A DNA stretch of 37,296 bases, from positions 1 through 37,296 of the forward strand of contig JAPLDU010000102.1 of NCBI GenBank assembly GCA_026391255.1. The letters run 5' to 3'. Source of the DNA: Bacteroidia bacterium. Lineage in GTDB: Bacteria; Bacteroidota; Bacteroidia; Bacteroidales; JAPLDU01. Numbering within the stretch: position 1 is the first letter of the stretch; each line of letters begins with the position of its first letter. Below, in pieces: positions 1 through 7,764 of this stretch. The translations under genes and the position numbers were made by a program. The notes under the pieces are model-generated. The model saw nothing but the letters and a program-made list of their open reading frames with translations, was not told where the DNA came from and searched no databases.

Positions 1-840
1 CTCCAGTTGTATTGGTATAGGTTGAACCATCAATGCTATAGGTGATGCCTGCACCTGTGGGAGCCGTAATGGTGATAGTTCCGGTGGGTACATTACAAGT
101 CGGTTGCAGGGTAGCGCTTGCTGTAGGCGCTGCAGGTACTTCCGGCGCTGCATTAATCGTTACAGGTGTTCCCGGCGAAATACATCCTGATGCATTCTGT
201 GCAGTAACGGTGTAAGTGCCTGATGGTACCACGGTGAATACTCCCGTTGTATTGGTATAGTTTGATCCATCAATGCTATAGGTGATGCCTGCACCTGTGG
301 GAGCCGTAATGGTGATAGTTCCGGTGGGTACATTACATGTTGGTTGCAGGGTAGCACTTGCTGTTGGTGTTGCAGGTGCTCCCGGTGCTGCATTTATAGT
401 AACGGATGTTCCGGATGAAATACATCCTGCTGCATTCTTTGCTGTAACGGTATAAGTGCCTGCGGGTACCAGTGTAAATACACCAGTTGTATTGGTATAG
501 GTTGAACCATCAATGCTATAGGTGATGTCTGCTCCCGTGGGTGCCGTTATGGTGATCGTTCCCGTAGGTGCTGAACATGTTGGTTGAAGGGTGGCGCTTG
601 CTGTCGGTGTTGCAGGTACTGCAGGTGCTGCATTTATAGTAACAGGTGTTCCTGCTGAAAAATAACCGTCAGCATTCTCTGCGTAAACGGTGTATGTGCC
701 TGGCGCTACTGTGTTGAATGTTGCACTTGATTGGTAAGCGCCACCAATACTGTAGGTCATGCCAGCGCCTAAGGGTGTTGTAACGACGATCGTTCCGCTG
801 GATACTATACAGGTTGGTTGAGTCAAGGCAAGAGTAGGCG
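1..840 (-). repeat. 240-bp tandem repeat inside the DUF3494 gene
   Basis: A 240-bp unit, 80 codons in frame, recurs at 1, 241 and 481, with a clearly diverged copy from 721 to about 840. The word GTTGTATTGGTATAG occurs at the same phase in the first three copies, which differ by only a few bases over long runs. The array continues past the left edge. The divergent copy lies next to the DUF3494 domain, the order expected if the array grew by unequal recombination among distal copies. Confidence 0.9.
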
Positions 841-1531
841 CTGCCGGTGGTATACCTAATGTAACCATATTAGCTGCTATATTAATGGCTCCTGCCACTG
901 AAAGTCCTCTGCCAATTAGAGATGCGGTTCCCAATAAGTTGATAGCTCCGTCAACAATAACAGTTCCTTTGAAAACAGAACCGTCTACTAAATCAAATTC
1001 TCCGCCTATTTGCCAATATACGTTGTTTGGCGAGGCTGAATTAATCAGATTAATATTTGAGCCACCGGTTGTTGCAAAAGCGCCATTTATCTTTATAATA
1101 AACAGAGCATTGGGATTTCCCTGTCCGTCTAAAGTTAATACTCCGTTTAATGTTGCAGCGGCAGGAAAGCAATAAACACCCGCTACAAGAATCTGACCTG
1201 CCAATGGAAGTACGAGAGTGGTAACACAACCGTCTGCGCTCAAATCGCCATATGCACCGAGAACATCCCCTGCAACTGTTGCAGAAAGAGCATCCGTTGG
1301 CCCATAAATAGCCCCGTTCATAACAATTCCAGGAGGAAATCCTACCGGATCAGAGGTAAAACTTCCAATATTTCCCGTTATGATTGATGGTCCGGTATTA
1401 TTAAATGCACCGGCTGAGGTAAATAAAGCAAAGCTGGAAGCTGCACCTAAATCAGGCGCCTGTCCGAAATTCAACTCAGGAATTAAAAACAGAATAAATA
1501 CTGTTAATGCTATAAATAGTCGTGTTCTCAT
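1..1531 (-). CDS. DUF3494 ice-binding-type surface protein with 80-residue repeats (partial)
   Basis: The reading frame opens with an ATG at 1531 and stays open for 510 codons to the window edge, so the C-terminus is missing. It starts MRTRLFIALTVFILFL, a signal peptide, and the mature part begins near QAPDLGAASSFALF. Residues about 20-227 match the DUF3494 ice-binding fold: the opening LGxASSFALF, an NTGPSIITGNIGS-like stretch, GFPPGIVMNGAIY, and a GVLTLDGQGNPNALFI core strand. After that come 80-residue repeats (QPTC...GTITITAPTGA..YSIDGS.YTNTTGVFT...GTYTVTA.NA.GC) that resemble SprB or Ig-like adhesin modules. Such proteins are known to bind ice in cold-living bacteria, but many relatives in other habitats are probably general adhesins. 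T9SS secretion is likely, but the sorting domain would lie outside the window. The gene has its own promoter with paired operator boxes, and a terminator separates it from the OmpA-like gene upstream. Confidence 0.85.
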   Translation of the reverse strand, partial: MRTRLFIALTVFILFLIPELNFGQAPDLGAASSFALFTSAGAFNNTGPSIITGNIGSFTSDPVGFPPGIVMNGAIYGPTDALSATVAGDVLGAYGDLSADGCVTTLVLPLAGQILVAGVYCFPAAATLNGVLTLDGQGNPNALFIIKINGAFATTGGSNINLINSASPNNVYWQIGGEFDLVDGSVFKGTVIVDGAINLLGTASLIGRGLSVAGAINIAANMVTLGIPPAAPTLALTQPTCIVSSGTIVVTTPLGAGMTYSIGGAYQSSATFNTVAPGTYTVYAENADGYFSAGTPVTINAAPAVPATPTASATLQPTCSAPTGTITITAPTGADITYSIDGSTYTNTTGVFTLVPAGTYTVTAKNAAGCISSGTSVTINAAPGAPATPTASATLQPTCNVPTGTITITAPTGAGITYSIDGSNYTNTTGVFTVVPSGTYTVTAQNASGCISPGTPVTINAAPEVPAAPTASATLQPTCNVPTGTITITAPTGAGITYSIDGSTYTNTTG

Positions 1532-1549
1532 TTTATTTTGATTTAATCT

Positions 1550-1565
1550 GTGAAGGAATTTTCAC
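1550..1565 (-). promoter_or_regulatory. leader hairpin of the left DUF3494 gene
   Basis: GTGAA and TTCAC arms (5 bp) enclose a 6-nt loop, 18 nt before the start codon. The same stem with a different loop lies at 5763-5778 before the other DUF3494 gene. A conserved stem over a variable loop suggests an mRNA structure or a small inverted binding site. Confidence 0.45.
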
Positions 1566-1569
1566 GGAA

Positions 1570-1630
1570 CAAAGGTGAGCTCTTTAATCCCGTAAAACGT
1601 TACATAATTATAGAAAAGAGTTACATAATT
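1570..1630 (-). promoter_or_regulatory. promoter with paired direct-repeat operator, left DUF3494 gene
   Basis: Read on the minus strand, two identical copies of AATTATGTAAC (plus-strand 1620-1630 and 1599-1609) are spaced 21 bp start to start. They are followed after 21 bp by CACCTTTG (1570-1577), one base off the Bacteroidota -7 consensus TAnnTTTG. No clear -33 TTTG is present; the proximal repeat sits near that position. Direct repeats two helical turns apart beside the promoter fit an AraC-type activator dimer. The same layout precedes the other DUF3494 gene. Confidence 0.65.
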
Positions 1631-1643
1631 CACACATTCACTC

Positions 1644-1847
1644 AGTACCTTATTTCAAGGATATTGAAGCGTTTTGGCAAAAATTACAAAATACAAATCA
1701 CAAAAAACAAATAATAAACAATATTAAAATTTCAAGTACGAAACATACACCAGTTTTGAATTTGTCATTTTTGTTGATTCGAATTTATTTGTTATTTGTA
1801 TTTTGAGATTTGTGATTTGTTTTTTGGTTCTTGCTCGTCAAGGTTAG
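1644..1847 (-). repeat. dispersed palindromic 3' element, copy 1
   Basis: This AT-rich element of about 204 bp recurs at 7765, 15509 and 24751 in the same orientation. It has an AGTACYTTATTTC left end, a centre with partly complementary arms (AAATCACAAA / TTTGTGATTT words around a TTTTGAATTTGTCATTTTT core), and a right end GGTTCTKGCT...AGGTTAG. It lies 87 bp beyond the stop of the OmpA-like gene. No protein is encoded. Confidence 0.85.
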
Positions 1848-1872
1848 CAGTTCATGATGACGTGTAAAATTA

Positions 1873-1901
1873 AAACAGAGACCCTTTTGAGGCCTCTGTT
1901 T
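1873..1901 (-). terminator. hairpin terminator after the OmpA-like gene
   Basis: AAACAGAG and CTCTGTTT arms with an inner CC/GG pairing form a hairpin about 33 bp past the stop at 1935. It probably ends the lipoprotein-OmpA transcript, which explains why the next DUF3494 gene has its own promoter. Confidence 0.6.
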
Positions 1902-1934
1902 AACGTGAAATAAATTTGATAATGGAGAAATGAA

Positions 1935-3980
1935 TTATTGAGGAATAATATCTATGATAACAGTCCTGTTATAAAAACGTTCTTCCGGAAAGGTATTATT
2001 AAACGGTGAAAGATTCACATCTTCACCGAAACCATAAACATCAAATTTAACATCGGTTCTTCCTGCCTTTGTCAGTCCATTTGCAATAATATCTTTGACA
2101 TCGTTAGCCCTTGCCACTGACAATTTCAGGTTGTAGTCTTCGTCCCCGATAATATCGGTATAGCCATGAATAATCACCAGGGCGCCTTTGGGTATTTTAG
2201 GAACGACGACATCTGTGAGGTATTTTTCATAAATAGTGATGGTCTTCGATTCATTAAATTCAAATATGACACTGAACCTCATTCCCTCTTCATTTTTTGG
2301 CGGGGTCCAAAGTACCATGTGAACATTTGCCTCCTTCCTGACTGTTTTACCGCTCTTAGTATTTCCTATCATAGTGACTTTGTAATCACCTTCGGGACGG
2401 GTTCCTAAGATTAATTTACCCGGGAAACTCACATGTTCCTTTTTATATGGACCAAAATACTGTACTTCCCCCTTATCATCCCTGATCTCAAGTGTCCAGG
2501 ATGAAACCGTTTCATTTGCACTTTCCACATTGAAAGAAATATAACTATCAAGCGGTGCGTCCTGCAAGGAAATGATTTCCACCGGTTTTAGCGGAGCAGA
2601 CGGGCCACTCTGGAATTCCATCAGTAAAGATGGCGAACTGCTCTCGATGGATACCCTGCGGTCACCTTCACGAAGCAGGTCAAGCTGCTTTGTGCTCCCG
2701 GGCTGTTCTGACGGGATTTTGGGTTTATCACGTCCTTCGGTACTGATCCTCGAAGCATTAATTCCAAATACACTTACCAGGTATTGCCTGATTGACTCTG
2801 CCATTATCTTACCATCATCCGGCCCTTTCTCTGACGATCCGACCAGATTTATGGTTGTTGAAGGATTCTTCCCCATACGGTCACCGAGGATGTTCAAAAC
2901 ATTATAATAAACTATCATTTGCCGGTCTGAACGACCTGACAGTTTTTTGGGTTTGAACGCTTCCAGTTGGTCTTCTTTGAAGTCTTTTACCTGGTCTTTC
3001 GTAAGTAACTCATAACGGTCAGGGATTTCCGTTGATCCTAAATTAAAGAACACATAATTACGAAGCGGAAATGTTTCCCTTACCTTCCGATCGACCGGAA
3101 TATTTTTTGGTGCATTTACACTGAAATGGACTTCAGCGTCTTTTACTCCTTCCTTTGCAGGCATCGATACCACATCTTTGACCGGTGTTGAAATTTTACT
3201 CCCACGTCCGATTTTAAATGCTGCCCCGACTCTCAGGGTGGTGATATTCCACGTTTCTATTGATCGTGGTGTTTGTCCAAAATATGGCTGAAAAGAAACA
3301 AATGGTGACAGTACAAATTGAGTCTGATGGTTCTGTGACGAGATTGGAATATCATATCCAGCCCCGATTTGCATCGATATCTGAGTTTTGTTCACATTAC
3401 TGAAGTCCCCATTTACTTTTGGGCTTGCTACCTGATTAGGAACATCGGGATTGGGTTTTTGCTTGTAAGTGAATGATTGATCCAGAATGAAAGCCATGCG
3501 TGGGCCGGCATATAAATAAAAATCAGATTTAAACGGGGCAAAGCGTATGCTTGGTTCTATAGTAAAGTAACTAAGTTCGGTATTTAAATCCGCCGGACAG
3601 TTGCAGGGAGTAGTAACTTGTTTAAATTCTCCTTCGCGGCTGTCAAATCCTGCCTGAAGCATTATTCCCAACATTGTTCCGGGAGCATGATATTCAATGA
3701 GCGGCGCTAAATAAAGCCCTGCACCGAAACCATCATGAAAAGCAGTGGGCACGGTTAAATCGGAATTCAATTCCTGGGTGCTGCCACGGTAGAAATTTAA
3801 ATTTGCTCCACCTGCAGCGCCAAACCACCAGGAGGGTTTTGTAAACTGGGCATCCTGAGCAAAAAGGGTCGTAAACGTACCCGCCAGGATCAGAATAAAT
3901 AAAATAAGACTTTTCACAGGGAGGATATCCGGAAACCACGACATGCGTGATGACTTGTTTATATTTGTTTTAGTTTTCAT
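1935..3980 (-). CDS. outer-membrane barrel protein with two OmpA-like domains
   Basis: This 681-residue protein has a late signal peptide (hydrophobic LILFILILAGTFTTLFA, then QDAQF at about 42). Residues about 50-265 look like an outer-membrane beta-barrel of alternating aromatic strands. A first degenerate OmpA-like domain spans about 310-455 (VFFNLGSTEIPDRY, a GDRMGKNPSTTINLVGSSEKG stretch, then an FGI...RISTEGRDKP segment). A beta-sandwich-like linker follows, and a second OmpA-like domain closes the protein (about 565-681; IIHGYTDIIGDEDYN and SVARANDVKDII). OmpA domains bind peptidoglycan, so the protein probably ties the outer membrane to the wall. It starts 11 bp after the DUF3494 lipoprotein stop, so the two are almost certainly co-transcribed. 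A role as scaffold for the surface lipoprotein is inference. Confidence 0.85.
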   Translation of the reverse strand: MKTKTNINKSSRMSWFPDILPVKSLILFILILAGTFTTLFAQDAQFTKPSWWFGAAGGANLNFYRGSTQELNSDLTVPTAFHDGFGAGLYLAPLIEYHAPGTMLGIMLQAGFDSREGEFKQVTTPCNCPADLNTELSYFTIEPSIRFAPFKSDFYLYAGPRMAFILDQSFTYKQKPNPDVPNQVASPKVNGDFSNVNKTQISMQIGAGYDIPISSQNHQTQFVLSPFVSFQPYFGQTPRSIETWNITTLRVGAAFKIGRGSKISTPVKDVVSMPAKEGVKDAEVHFSVNAPKNIPVDRKVRETFPLRNYVFFNLGSTEIPDRYELLTKDQVKDFKEDQLEAFKPKKLSGRSDRQMIVYYNVLNILGDRMGKNPSTTINLVGSSEKGPDDGKIMAESIRQYLVSVFGINASRISTEGRDKPKIPSEQPGSTKQLDLLREGDRRVSIESSSPSLLMEFQSGPSAPLKPVEIISLQDAPLDSYISFNVESANETVSSWTLEIRDDKGEVQYFGPYKKEHVSFPGKLILGTRPEGDYKVTMIGNTKSGKTVRKEANVHMVLWTPPKNEEGMRFSVIFEFNESKTITIYEKYLTDVVVPKIPKGALVIIHGYTDIIGDEDYNLKLSVARANDVKDIIANGLTKAGRTDVKFDVYGFGEDVNLSPFNNTFPEERFYNRTVIIDIIPQ

Positions 3981-3991
3981 GTTTTTATTAA

Positions 3992-5746
3992 TTAAGGTTT
4001 TGTGATGATGTTTGTACTGGTCAATACTACTGAGCCATTTCTGGCAAGCATCCTGCCTGTGGCAGTTGCACCTGAATTCATCGTAATGGATGTTAAGGCC
4101 AGTACGTTTCCATAGAATGAAGTAAAGTCCCCGATAGTAGCTGAACTGCCAACCTGCCAGAAGACGTTATCTGCCCGGGCTCCTCCGCTCAGGATAACAC
4201 TGCCGCCTGCTCCGCCTACAGTGGTAAAGCCTGATGCAACCTGGAAAATCCAGACCGCATTCACATCACCCTGGGCATCAAGAGTCAGATTGCCAGACTG
4301 TATTAAAAGTGTGGAAGTTGATTTATAAATACCGGGGGCGAGAGTTGTGCCGCCCAGATCACCTGAAACCGTGGCGGGTGCGGGTGAAGTCGCTCCTTCA
4401 GCAAAAAGATAGGCATCTGTCAGGTCCTGTTTAGCCTGTATCAGCATGGCAGCCACACCAGGAGGTGCAATATCATCGGAGGCATAAATCGCTCCGTTCA
4501 CTACGATGGCAGGAGGAAATCCGGTGACCGAAGAATGAACGCCCGGGCTTATCCCGACATCCATATCATGAATTTCACTGAATCCGGCATCATTGCTGAC
4601 TCCCACACCTGCGATTATTCCGAATCGTCCGACCGATTTAAGATCAACAACCGGCGCTCCTAATGTTGCAGTTGTACTAAAGTTCCAGACATAGTCATTT
4701 GCCAATGCATTTCCGGCCTGATTCTCAGCTCCGGTCGTTATTGTACCTGTATAGGTGGCGCCTGACAAAAGATTCACAAAGGGAGTAAAGGTTGCTGTGT
4801 TACCGTTGTACGAAATAGTTCCCGGAACACCGGAGAGCCCTTGTTTCAGGATAAAGCTCGACTCGGTAATAGTCAGCGGATTCATTGATTCACTAAAGCT
4901 TACGGTAATTTTTTTATTGAGAACTACACCTGAAGCATTGTTTGCAGGGTCGGTCGAAATCACCTCAGGAGCCAGTACTGATCCGGTGGTAAAAGTCCAC
5001 AGGTAGTCATTCGCAAGTGATGTACCCTGCAGGTTCTTTGCTCCGGTAGTAATGGTACATACATAAATGGTGTTGAGCGCCAGAGCGCCGGAAGGTGCAA
5101 AGGTTGCAGCAGTCCCGGTGTATGATACTGTACCTGCAACTGACAATGATCCGTGCTTATTAATGACAGATAACACGCTTTCAATGGTAAAACTTGTTGT
5201 TGTTATGCTCAGGGGATCCATTGGCACACTGAAGTTTGCGGTAATTGTTTTATTAAGAAATACCATTGTGGCATTATTTGTCGGATCTGTTGAAATTACC
5301 GTAGGCGCTAGCGTTGAGCCGGTAGTAAATGTCCACACGTAATCGGTTTGTAATGAACTGGCCATTAAATCCCTGACAGTTGATGAAATTCTGCCGGTAT
5401 AGCTGGTGTTGGATGTAAGGGCAATTGTTGGTATGAAAGATGCCGTAACGCCGGAATAAGTGACTGTTCCTGAAACGGAAATTGAATTGTTAACATTTCT
5501 TGCCGATTTTGTTGATTCCTCCTGCAAAGTGAATGTTGCCTGATTGATTGTTTCAGGATTCATCTTTTCATTGAAAATCACTGTGATAACCTTGTCGATG
5601 GGCACACCGGTGGCTGCATTTGCAGGGCTGGTTGATATTACTGCAGGGCATACTCCGGTAATTTCTTTGAAATCATCTTTTTTGCACCCCGTAATTAAAA
5701 CAACCGATACGAATGCAAAGGCTGTCAAAAGTCTTGTTGTTCTCAT
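3992..5746 (-). CDS. surface lipoprotein: three Ig-like arms and a C-terminal DUF3494 domain
   Basis: I place the start at the ATG at 5746 rather than the upstream TTG at 5785. MRTTRLLTAFAFVSVVLITGC then begins a classic lipoprotein signal with a lipobox cysteine at 21, and the TTG would lie upstream of the -7 box's transcription start. KKDD after the cysteine resembles the Lys-Asp lipoprotein export signal of Bacteroidota, suggesting exposure at the cell surface. Three Big_5/SbsA-type Ig-like domains follow (about 33-146, 147-259 and 260-360), each opening with VISTxPANNA and an F.E.MNP.TI motif. A DUF3494 ice-binding-type domain fills about 363-584 (VGRFGIIAG, GFPPAIVVNGAIYASDD, LTLDAQGDVNAVWIFQ). 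The order is reversed relative to the left DUF3494 gene. It is followed after 11 bp by the OmpA-like gene. The ligand could be ice, glycan or another surface. Confidence 0.88.
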   Translation of the reverse strand: MRTTRLLTAFAFVSVVLITGCKKDDFKEITGVCPAVISTSPANAATGVPIDKVITVIFNEKMNPETINQATFTLQEESTKSARNVNNSISVSGTVTYSGVTASFIPTIALTSNTSYTGRISSTVRDLMASSLQTDYVWTFTTGSTLAPTVISTDPTNNATMVFLNKTITANFSVPMDPLSITTTSFTIESVLSVINKHGSLSVAGTVSYTGTAATFAPSGALALNTIYVCTITTGAKNLQGTSLANDYLWTFTTGSVLAPEVISTDPANNASGVVLNKKITVSFSESMNPLTITESSFILKQGLSGVPGTISYNGNTATFTPFVNLLSGATYTGTITTGAENQAGNALANDYVWNFSTTATLGAPVVDLKSVGRFGIIAGVGVSNDAGFSEIHDMDVGISPGVHSSVTGFPPAIVVNGAIYASDDIAPPGVAAMLIQAKQDLTDAYLFAEGATSPAPATVSGDLGGTTLAPGIYKSTSTLLIQSGNLTLDAQGDVNAVWIFQVASGFTTVGGAGGSVILSGGARADNVFWQVGSSATIGDFTSFYGNVLALTSITMNSGATATGRMLARNGSVVLTSTNIITKP

Positions 5747-5762
5747 ATTAATGGGATTAATT

Positions 5763-5778
5763 GTGAATGAAATTTCAC
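5763..5778 (-). promoter_or_regulatory. leader hairpin of the DUF3494 lipoprotein gene
   Basis: GTGAA/TTCAC arms with a 6-nt loop, 16 nt before the start codon. It matches the stem at 1550-1565 while the loop differs. Confidence 0.45.
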
Positions 5779-5782
5779 GAAA

Positions 5783-5843
5783 CAAAGGTGAGACCTTTAA
5801 TTCCTGAAAGTGTTACACAATTAAATAAATAAATTACACAATT
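5783..5843 (-). promoter_or_regulatory. promoter with paired direct-repeat operator, DUF3494 lipoprotein operon
   Basis: On the minus strand, AATTGTGTAAT (5833-5843) and AATTGTGTAAC (5812-5822) are direct repeats 21 bp apart, followed after 21 bp by CACCTTTG (5783-5790). Box spacing and box-to-promoter spacing equal those at 1570-1630. The distal box ends on the first base of the regulator's stop codon (5843-5845), so the operator is packed against the gene of its probable regulator. Confidence 0.65.
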
Positions 5844-6403
5844 CACACATTATCAAGTGTGATGCGCCTCTTATGCTTGATCTGTTTGAAGAAGGTAGGT
5901 GTCAAGCCTGTGATTTTTTTGAATTGGTTAGAAAGATGTGCCACGCTGCTGTAATTCAGTCGATATGATATTTCAGTCAGATTAAGTTCATCATAAATTA
6001 GCAGTTCTTTTACTTTTTCAATCTTATGAAGTAAAATGAAATGCTCAATAGTCACGCCGGTCACTTCTGAAAAAAGATTGGAAAGATATGTGTAGTCATA
6101 ACTGAGCTTCTCGGCGAGGAAATCGGAAAAATTTGTTTTGGGACGTTCGGATGCATAGTGCACCATCTCTATAATCACGTTTTTAATTCTTTCAACCAGT
6201 ATGGCTTTTTTGTCGTCCATTAATTCAAGTCCTGATTTCAACAAAGCCTTTTTCAACTGCTCACGCTGTTCAGTTGTTATTTTATCCTGGATCTCCACTT
6301 CACCCAAATCCACAATTCCATAATGCAGTCCCAGGTTATCCAGTTCCGCTTTCACCATCATTTTGCATCTGATGGACACCATGTATTTGTTGTAAAGCTT
6401 CAT
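5843..6403 (-). CDS. short AraC-type transcriptional regulator
   Basis: The frame is open from 6538, but the first 45 codons read through a REP-like repeat. The family start fits MKLYNKYMVSIRCKMMVK at 6403, giving 186 residues. Residues 1-80 form the small sensor region of this Bacteroidota subfamily (IRCKMMV, GLHYGIVDLGEVEI). Residues about 85-186 are the two-helix-turn-helix AraC DNA-binding domain (FLAEKLSYDYTYLSNLFSEVTG, then LNLTEISYRLNYSSVAHLSNQFKKITGLTP). It sits directly upstream of the DUF3494 lipoprotein gene, and its stop codon abuts a direct-repeat box also present before the second DUF3494 gene. I infer it controls both. The cysteine and methionines in the sensor half might sense metal or redox, but this is not shown. 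Confidence 0.82.
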   Translation of the reverse strand: MKLYNKYMVSIRCKMMVKAELDNLGLHYGIVDLGEVEIQDKITTEQREQLKKALLKSGLELMDDKKAILVERIKNVIIEMVHYASERPKTNFSDFLAEKLSYDYTYLSNLFSEVTGVTIEHFILLHKIEKVKELLIYDELNLTEISYRLNYSSVAHLSNQFKKITGLTPTFFKQIKHKRRITLDNV

Positions 6404-6504
6404 TTTAATGTCAGATGCAAAAAATTTATTTTTGAAAAAAATCACTGATGTCCGGAGAAAACATTTATAAGCATCTTTAATCCCCCGAATGTATGAGTTT
6501 CCAG

Positions 6505-6661
6505 AAGATTTCGCCCCTACAGGGCTTATTGTTGTCATGAATAGTTTTCTACAAAGATTTCACACCTGACGGGGTTTATCTGACACATCAAAACTCTAAT
6601 CCCGTAGGGATGGAATCTTTGTAGTAAGAAATAAATTGCGATATTTAAGTCACGTAGTGAC
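6505..6661. repeat. REP-like palindromes upstream of the AraC gene
   Basis: CTACAAAGATT (6549-6559) and AATCTTTGTAG (6614-6624) form an 11-bp inverted repeat. GGGGTTT and CCCGTAGGGAT words lie inside it, and CCCCTACAGGG lies to the left. GTCACGTAGTGAC (6649-6661) is a separate 13-nt palindrome. Similar words are typical of intergenic REP-like DNA in Bacteroidota. The repeat makes the false N-terminal extension of the regulator frame. The rest of 6662-6994 is AT-rich and shows no gene. Confidence 0.6.
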
Positions 6662-6994
6662 GACATAAAAATTTAACCAGACAATAATGAAAAAAAATAA
6701 TATTCCAGATAATTTACATTTTGACAAAAAAAGTCTTATCAATAAATATAATCGATGCCTAACGCACAAACCCTGCGACAATTACCCATACCTTCACTTG
6801 TGAATCAAAGCCCCGAAACATAATAATAAATCCGCCGCAAATTCTCCATAAAAAGGTTCGGTTAAAAGTTGTTTTGGGATGAAAAAAACTTATCTGGTTT
6901 ATGGTTCTGAAGTTTTTTTATGTTGTTTGATTCCTTTCATTGAAATTATTTACAAATACTTTATTTTTGTCAGGCGTAATATTTAATGATGGAC

Positions 6995-7018
6995 AATCGA
7001 ACAAACGAATAAACGAAC
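6995..7018. repeat. octamer array (AAACGAAY)
   Basis: Three 8-bp units (AATCGAAC, AAACGAAT, AAACGAAC) in tandem, ending just before the inverted element at 7021. It is one of many short-word arrays in this window. Confidence 0.6.
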
Positions 7019-7020
7019 AA

Positions 7021-7176
7021 TGAGTCCACTCCGATTTGTGGAAATTTTGGACTAAAGTCCTATAACAAGTTGATTATCAATTACCACTACCTTAAGGTAG
7101 TGGCAAGTCAAATCACTGAAATATAGGACTTTAGCCAAATTTATTTCAGATATAAGGACTTTTCGGATTAGACTCA
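7021..7176. repeat. nested inverted-repeat element (MITE/REP-like)
   Basis: The 14-bp ends TGAGTCCACTCCGA and the complement of TCGGATTAGACTCA match at 12 of 14 positions. Inside, GGACTAAAGTCCTATA is mirrored by TATAGGACTTTAGCC. The centre is a perfect 20-bp palindrome, CCACTACCTTAAGGTAGTGG (7084-7103). It has no coding capacity. It lies 50 bp upstream of the ferritin-like gene and has the same nested plan as the element near 20156. Confidence 0.75.
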
Positions 7177-7184
7177 ATAATCGA

Positions 7185-7220
7185 ATTATCACATTAATAA
7201 ATTATCACATTAACACATTA
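7185..7220. repeat. short-word array in the ferritin-like leader
   Basis: ATTATCACATTAA occurs twice (7185 and 7201), followed by CACATTA. The array ends 6 bp before the start codon, so it makes up most of the leader and leaves no purine-rich ribosome-binding site. Confidence 0.55.
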
Positions 7221-7226
7221 TACACA

Positions 7227-7727
7227 ATGGAAGAATCAAAAACTTTGGAAATTTTAAAGACAGCTATTCTTTTGGAGCGTAAAGGGAAAGCGTTTTATTC
7301 GAGTGTAGCCGAAAAGGCGACTGATCCGGATGTTAAAATTTTTTTCCGGACGATGGCAGAAGAAGAAGAAGACCATGTAAATTTTCTTACCGAGCAGTTT
7401 GCCAGTTACACGAAAACCAAAGCTTTTAAAGACTTTAAAGTTCCTGTACGGGAAGAAAGCACCGATGAACTTATCCTGTCTGATAAATTGAAAAAGCAGA
7501 TTGCTGCAGCCAGTTTCGAAGCAGCAGCCATTTCTTCGGCCATTGACATGGAAAACCGTGCCATTTTAGTCTACCAGGAACAGGCTGACCGGGCCACTGA
7601 TCCTAAGGAAAAAGTTTTCTACCGTTTCCTGGCCGATTGGGAAAAGGGACACCACCATATTTTACATGAAATTGATGAACAACTGAAGGAAAAAGTGTGG
7701 AACGATAACTCCTTCTGGCCGTTCTGA
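7227..7727 (+). CDS. ferritin-like (rubrerythrin-type) diiron protein
   Basis: This 166-residue, wholly helical protein carries two ferritin-like half-motifs: E17 in ILLERKGKAFY with an ExxH at 47-50 (EEEEDHVNFL), and a second E in AIDMENRAILVYQEQA with WEKGHHHIL. These are the ligands of a carboxylate-bridged diiron centre in rubrerythrins and related ferritins. The C-terminal rubredoxin domain of true rubrerythrins is absent, so it is an erythrin-like protein, probably handling peroxide or iron in the cytoplasm. It is monocistronic: REP-like DNA lies upstream and the convergent giant gene downstream. The leader is built from a short repeat. Confidence 0.85.
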   Translation: MEESKTLEILKTAILLERKGKAFYSSVAEKATDPDVKIFFRTMAEEEEDHVNFLTEQFASYTKTKAFKDFKVPVREESTDELILSDKLKKQIAAASFEAAAISSAIDMENRAILVYQEQADRATDPKEKVFYRFLADWEKGHHHILHEIDEQLKEKVWNDNSFWPF

Positions 7728-7764
7728 TTTTATAGGTATTTAGACTGTAGGCTTTAAGACTGTT

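Noticed and set aside
885-1175. 96-codon plus-strand frame
   Set aside because: It is the reverse strand of the DUF3494 coding region, which has a signal peptide and family motifs in the other direction.
5747-5785. TTG start of the DUF3494 lipoprotein
   Set aside because: It would place 13 residues before a perfect lipoprotein signal and lie within the -7 box region; the ATG at 5746 fits the lipobox distance.
6404-6538. N-terminal 45-codon extension of the AraC-type regulator
   Set aside because: It is encoded by a REP-like palindrome (CCCCTACAGGG, CTACAAAG words) and does not resemble the family, whose start fits the ATG at 6403.
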